Shown: one piece after another, positions 31,541 through 35,547 of the stretch
Layout: each line of letters opens with the position of its first letter
Position numbering within the stretch: the stretch's first letter is position 1
NCBI GenBank assembly: GCA_964648115.1
Contig: CAZYME010000024.1
Location: 1-35,547 of the forward strand
Source of the DNA: CAZYME01 sp964648115
GTDB lineage: Bacteria > Pseudomonadota > Gammaproteobacteria > Legionellales > Legionellaceae
DNA: 35,547 nt
Reading direction: 5' to 3'
Program-made: the position numbers and the translations under genes
The notes under the pieces: generated by a model
The model's input: only the letters and a program-made list of their open reading frames with translations
Databases searched by the model: none
Told to the model about the DNA's origin: nothing

Positions 31541-34360
31541 ATGTCAGAAATTCTTGAGCCGATAGATGCTATGTCACGTGTCAGCCAAATAGAAATAAAC
31601 ACCAATGAGCCAGGTTTATTAAAAACCATCAAGCGCAATGGTAAAGTTGTTCGTTATGATGCGGAAAAAATTAAAGTAGCCATTACTAAAGCATTTATCG
31701 CCGTCGAGGGTAGCAACGCAGCAAGCTCAACTCGTATTTATCAACAAATTGATGAGTTAACACGCCAAATTACGCAAACCTTCAAACGCCGTTTACCAAG
31801 TGGTGGCACGATCCACATTGAAGATGTACAAGATCAAGTTGAACTAGCCTTAATGCGCCATAGCGAATATAAAGTTGCTAGAGCCTATGTTTTGTATCGA
31901 GAAGAGCGTCGTAAAGCACGCGACTCAGAAGTAAAACAACAGCCTCGTGACAGTAAAACACCATTGATTACCATGCCGAATGGTGAATTAAAACCTTTGG
32001 ATACAGCACGTGTTGACACCATTGTTGCTGAAGCATGCCGCGAATTAGCTCATGTAAAAGCAGCACCTATTATCAAAGACGCTCTGCGTAACCTTTATAA
32101 TCAAGCAAAACTAGAAGATGTTCATAAAGCATTGATCATGGCTGCTCGTGCATTGGTTGAAACGGAACCCAACTACACTTACGTCAGCGCCCGGTTGTTA
32201 CTTGATAGCCTACGCAGCGAGGCATTAACCAAATTAGGCATGCAAAGTGAAGCAACTTTCGATGAAATGGCGACGCTCTACCCAGCGTATTTTAAGCTCT
32301 ATCTAGCTCATGGCATTCAACAAGGTATGCTTGATCCAAAATTAGGTGAATTTGACTTAGAAAAACTTAGCCAGGCGTTGCTACCTGAACGCGATATGCA
32401 ATTTACCTACTTAAGCTTACAAACCCTCTATGACCGCTATTTCATTCATGATAGAGGGGTTCGTTACGAATTACCCCAAGCATTTTTCATGCGTGTAGCG
32501 ATGGGCTTGGCTATTCGTGAACAAAACAAAGAAGAAAAAGCTATCGAGTTTTATACACTACTATCTTCCTTTGATTACATGTCCTCTACACCGACTTTGT
32601 TTAACTCAGGAACCTGTCGCCCACAATTATCCAGCTGTTACTTAACAACTGTACCTGACAATCTAGATGGCATTTACAGTGCGATTAAAGACAACGCACT
32701 GCTCTCAAAATTTGCTGGTGGCTTAGGTAATGACTGGACACCAGTACGTGCAATGGGTGCTCATATTAAAGGCACCAATGGTAAATCACAGGGTGTTGTG
32801 CCCTTCTTGAATGTCGCTGATGCCACAGCTGTTGCTGTAAACCAAGGGGGCAAACGCAAAGGCGCTGTCTGTGCTTATCTTGAATGTTGGCATCGTGACG
32901 TGGAAGAATTCCTAGAGCTACGCAAAAACACAGGCGATGATCGTCGACGTACGCATGACATGAACACCGCTCTGTGGATCCCCGATTTGTTCATGAAGCG
33001 TGTTTACGAGGAAGGTGAATGGACATTATTTTCTCCTGATGAAGTGCCCACACTACATGACCAATATGGTAAAGCATTTGAAACCCTATACATGGACTTC
33101 GAAGAGCGTGCACGCCAAGGCAAAATCAGGAATGCCAAGACTATTCCTGCTATTAAACTATGGCGTAAAATGCTATCCATGCTTTTCGAAACCGGCCATC
33201 CTTGGCTCACTTTCAAAGATGCATGCAACTTACGCTCGCCCCAACAACATGCCGGGGTTATTCATAGCTCCAACTTATGTACGGAAATTACGCTCAATAC
33301 GTCACAAGAAGAAATTGCCGTCTGTAACTTAGGTAGTGTGAATCTTCCAGCGCATATCAAGAATGGCAAGTTAGACAAAGCCAAATTGAAACGTACTATC
33401 ACGACAGCAGTTCGTATGTTGGATAATGTGATTGATATTAACTATTACTCAGTGCCACAAGCACGGAACTCCAACTTAAAGCATCGCCCAGTTGGATTAG
33501 GAATAATGGGATTCCAAGACGCACTGTACGCACTTAGCTTAGATTACACCTCTAAAGGAGCTGTTGAGTTTGCAGATACGTCCATGGAGTTAATAAGTTA
33601 CTACGCAATTGAAGCCTCCTCCGATTTGGCTAAAGAACGTGGCCAGTATTCAAGTTATGAGGGTTCATTGTGGAGCAAAGGCATTCTACCCATTGATTCC
33701 ATCAATCTGTTGCAGCAAGCTCGGGGTCATTATCTCGAGCAAGATCGTTCGCAACAATTGGATTGGGAAGCATTGCGTATCAAAGTGCGCACGCAAGGTA
33801 TGCGAAATTCCAATACGATGGCAATTGCACCAACAGCCACGATTTCCAATATTTGTGGTGTCTCGCAATCAATTGAGCCTACCTACCAAAATCTGTATGT
33901 GAAATCGAATCTCTCCGGAGAATTCACGGTGGTAAATCCCTACTTAGTAGCAGACTTAAAAGAACTGAAGCTATGGGATGAAGTCATGGTTAATGACTTG
34001 AAATATTTCAATGGTAGTGTGCAACAGATAAACCGCATACCAGCCAAATTGAAAGCACGTTATGCAACCGCTTTTGAAATTGATCCTATGTGGCTAGTAG
34101 AATCAGGTTCTCGTCGGCAAAAATGGATAGATCAGGCACAATCTCTGAATGTGTATATGGCAAAACCATCCGGTAAAAAACTGGATGAGCTTTACCGCCA
34201 AGCATGGATACGTGGCTTAAAAACAACCTATTATTTACGCAGTTTAGGGGCCAGCAACGCCGAGAAATCGACCGTTACTGATGGCGCGCTGAATGCCGTT
34301 AAACTAGACGAACCTCAGGCCTGCTCTATTACTGATCCAGATTGTGAAGCATGCCAATAA
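31541..34360 (+). CDS. nrdA: class Ia ribonucleoside-diphosphate reductase, alpha subunit
   Basis: Catalytic subunit that reduces NDPs to dNDPs, using a thiyl radical generated through NrdB. The 939 residues are longer than E. coli NrdA (761) because of an extra ATP-cone. Cone 1 is at about 27-120 (TIKRNGKVVRYDAEKIKVAI...). A second, diverged cone at about 143-225 (LITMPNGELKPLDTARVDTI...NYTYVSARLLL) sits where the single E. coli cone lies. Catalytic residues: C366 in LSSCYL (partner of E. coli C225), N578/C580/E582 in SNLCTEI (radical cysteine), and C595 in IAVCNLGSVNL. The C-terminal redox pair is in DPDCEACQ. The start follows CGGAGGAAATAT. NrdB follows after 31 nt. Control: NrdR boxes, extended -10 and a DnaA box upstream. 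Confidence 0.97.
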   Translation: MSEILEPIDAMSRVSQIEINTNEPGLLKTIKRNGKVVRYDAEKIKVAITKAFIAVEGSNAASSTRIYQQIDELTRQITQTFKRRLPSGGTIHIEDVQDQVELALMRHSEYKVARAYVLYREERRKARDSEVKQQPRDSKTPLITMPNGELKPLDTARVDTIVAEACRELAHVKAAPIIKDALRNLYNQAKLEDVHKALIMAARALVETEPNYTYVSARLLLDSLRSEALTKLGMQSEATFDEMATLYPAYFKLYLAHGIQQGMLDPKLGEFDLEKLSQALLPERDMQFTYLSLQTLYDRYFIHDRGVRYELPQAFFMRVAMGLAIREQNKEEKAIEFYTLLSSFDYMSSTPTLFNSGTCRPQLSSCYLTTVPDNLDGIYSAIKDNALLSKFAGGLGNDWTPVRAMGAHIKGTNGKSQGVVPFLNVADATAVAVNQGGKRKGAVCAYLECWHRDVEEFLELRKNTGDDRRRTHDMNTALWIPDLFMKRVYEEGEWTLFSPDEVPTLHDQYGKAFETLYMDFEERARQGKIRNAKTIPAIKLWRKMLSMLFETGHPWLTFKDACNLRSPQQHAGVIHSSNLCTEITLNTSQEEIAVCNLGSVNLPAHIKNGKLDKAKLKRTITTAVRMLDNVIDINYYSVPQARNSNLKHRPVGLGIMGFQDALYALSLDYTSKGAVEFADTSMELISYYAIEASSDLAKERGQYSSYEGSLWSKGILPIDSINLLQQARGHYLEQDRSQQLDWEALRIKVRTQGMRNSNTMAIAPTATISNICGVSQSIEPTYQNLYVKSNLSGEFTVVNPYLVADLKELKLWDEVMVNDLKYFNGSVQQINRIPAKLKARYATAFEIDPMWLVESGSRRQKWIDQAQSLNVYMAKPSGKKLDELYRQAWIRGLKTTYYLRSLGASNAEKSTVTDGALNAVKLDEPQACSITDPDCEACQ

Positions 34361-34391
34361 CAACAGACATGAACTCCCTAAGGAGAACCGT

Positions 34392-35495
34392 ATGACAAGT
34401 GCCACTATAGAACGTAATAACGAACAGAATGCCGGTGCAACAGGTCTTGAGCTATTGGAAATCGGTGCTAGTCGCATACACGTGGATGATAAGGCAATTA
34501 TCAACTGCCGCGCTGATCTAAACCAATTAGTTCCTTTTAAATACTCCTGGGCGTGGGATAAATACTTAACCGCATGTGCCAACCATTGGATGCCCAATGA
34601 GATCAACATGAGCGCTGATCTTGCTTTATGGAATGACCCTAATGGTTTAACAGACGATGAACGTTTGATTATAATGCGTAATTTAGGTTTTTTTTCAACA
34701 GCAGACTCTCTGGTAGCGAATAACTTGGTATTGGCCGTTTATCGCCATATTACCAATCCTGAATGCCGACAATATTTATTGCGCCAAGCATTTGAAGAAG
34801 CGTTACACACGCATGCTTATCAATATGTTATTGAAAGTTTGGGGTTGAACGAGGCAGAAGTGTTTAATATGTACCGTGAAGTGCCGTCGGTTGCCACAAA
34901 AGCCTCTTGGGCTTTACCGTTCACTCAAAGCTTAGGCGATCCCAATTTCCACACTGGTACTCCAGAAAATGATCAACGCTTATTGCGAGATTTGATTGCA
35001 TTTTATGTGGTTTTTGAAGGTATTTTCTTCTACGTTGGCTTCACCCAAATACTCTCCATGGGTAGACGCAACAAAATGGTAGGAACGTCAGAGCAGTTCC
35101 AATACATTTTGCGAGACGAATCTATGCACATGAATTTTGGGATTGATGTTATCAATCAAATCAAAATTGAAAATCCACATTTATGGACCGCAGAATTCAA
35201 AAACGAAATCATTCAATTGATTAAAGATGGTGTGGAGATGGAATATCAATATGCCAAAGATACAATGCCACACGGCATTCTCGGCATGAACGCTGAAATG
35301 TTTGAGGAATATATACACTTCATTGCCAACCGCAGACTTACGCAGATTGGGTTACCAGAGCAATACCCTGGAGCTGAAAACCCATTCCCGTGGATGAGTG
35401 AAATGATGGACCTCAAAAAAGAGAAAAACTTTTTCGAAACACGGGTTATTGAATACCAAGCTGGAGGAACATTGAGCTGGGAGGATGAGGATTAG
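34392..35495 (+). CDS. nrdB: class Ia ribonucleoside-diphosphate reductase, beta subunit
   Basis: The radical-generating di-iron subunit of ribonucleotide reductase, partner of NrdA. I choose ATG 34392 (MTSATIERNN), preceded by AAGGAGA with 5-nt spacing. The frame is open to 34344, inside nrdA, but without a ribosome site there. The 367-residue product keeps all six metal ligands: D105 (FFSTADSLV), E136 and H139 (FEEALHTHAY), E209 (VVFEGIFFYV), E243 and H246 (RDESMHMNFG). Y143 in THAYQYV aligns with the E. coli radical tyrosine Y122, so this is a tyrosyl-radical enzyme and not the Phe-substituted Mn/Fe type found in Chlamydia, whose surrounding sequence it otherwise resembles. It ends 52 nt before the window edge; no clear terminator is seen there. 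Confidence 0.96.
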   Translation: MTSATIERNNEQNAGATGLELLEIGASRIHVDDKAIINCRADLNQLVPFKYSWAWDKYLTACANHWMPNEINMSADLALWNDPNGLTDDERLIIMRNLGFFSTADSLVANNLVLAVYRHITNPECRQYLLRQAFEEALHTHAYQYVIESLGLNEAEVFNMYREVPSVATKASWALPFTQSLGDPNFHTGTPENDQRLLRDLIAFYVVFEGIFFYVGFTQILSMGRRNKMVGTSEQFQYILRDESMHMNFGIDVINQIKIENPHLWTAEFKNEIIQLIKDGVEMEYQYAKDTMPHGILGMNAEMFEEYIHFIANRRLTQIGLPEQYPGAENPFPWMSEMMDLKKEKNFFETRVIEYQAGGTLSWEDED

Positions 35496-35547
35496 GGTCT
35501 GTTGACAATTCATATTCTCAAATTCTCTAAAGTGCCTACGTACCGTG

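Noticed and set aside
1..35547. CRISPR array, tRNA genes, transposases, integrases or toxin-antitoxin pairs
   Set aside because: I saw no regularly spaced direct repeats, no tRNA-like cloverleaf with CCA end, and no DDE, serine or tyrosine recombinase sequence. The repeats present are dispersed palindromes.
35496..35547. Terminator or further gene after nrdB
   Set aside because: The 52 nt to the window edge contain no clear hairpin with T-run and no start codon with a ribosome site.

Overview
The window is about 35.5 kb of compact, moderately AT-rich chromosome from a gammaproteobacterium. Evidence includes a class-A type RNase P RNA, Fis, the ftsK-lolA-rarA order with trxB divergent from ftsK, Mpl, a YhdP-family protein, PmbA, and a class Ia nrdAB pair whose NrdA carries two ATP-cones. 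The gene set, the small palindromic repeats between genes and one large unrecognised cytoplasmic protein would fit the order Legionellales (Legionella/Coxiella relatives). That placement is an inference; no marker here fixes the genus.

Layout. 1-220: 3'-truncated rnpB (-). 327-614: fis (-). 869-1573: exported protein of unknown function (+). 1671-5052: a minus-strand block with a polysaccharide deacetylase-like protein, an A-type Fe-S carrier, cysteine desulfurase and TrmJ. suhB (+) diverges from trmJ. sppA (-) and clpB (+) are divergent and share a short promoter region with a good sigma-32-like match. 9891-13083 (-): an APC-type permease and an unrecognised 527-residue protein. 13332-23474 (-): a cell-envelope and cell-cycle cluster in the transcription order ftsK, lolA, rarA, yhdP-like, small membrane protein, mpl. 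trxB (+) diverges from ftsK. 24618-29049 (+): a second deacetylase paralogue, proB, proA, a membrane protein, a small orphan ORF and infA. pmbA (-) converges on infA. A NAGPA-type exported protein (+) follows, then nrdA-nrdB (+) behind a recognisable NrdR/DnaA-box control region.

Most genes are housekeeping. The unusual content is mainly in the repeats. At least five copies or half-copies of one palindromic element (family A, containing GCCCGTATGG / CCATACGGGC) lie between genes. Two copies of a second element (family B) lie just 3' of iscS and sppA, and one supplies the iscS stop codon. A short TTGGGYC...CCCAA palindrome occurs twice. A different 86-bp palindromic repeat sits in frame inside the signal-peptide region of lolA. 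An interleaved (pseudoknot-like) pair of inverted repeats follows mpl.

I found no CRISPR array, transposase, integrase, tRNA, rRNA or obvious defence system. The best candidates for undescribed biology are the 527-residue protein, the repeat-domesticated LolA leader, and the repeat families at gene ends.
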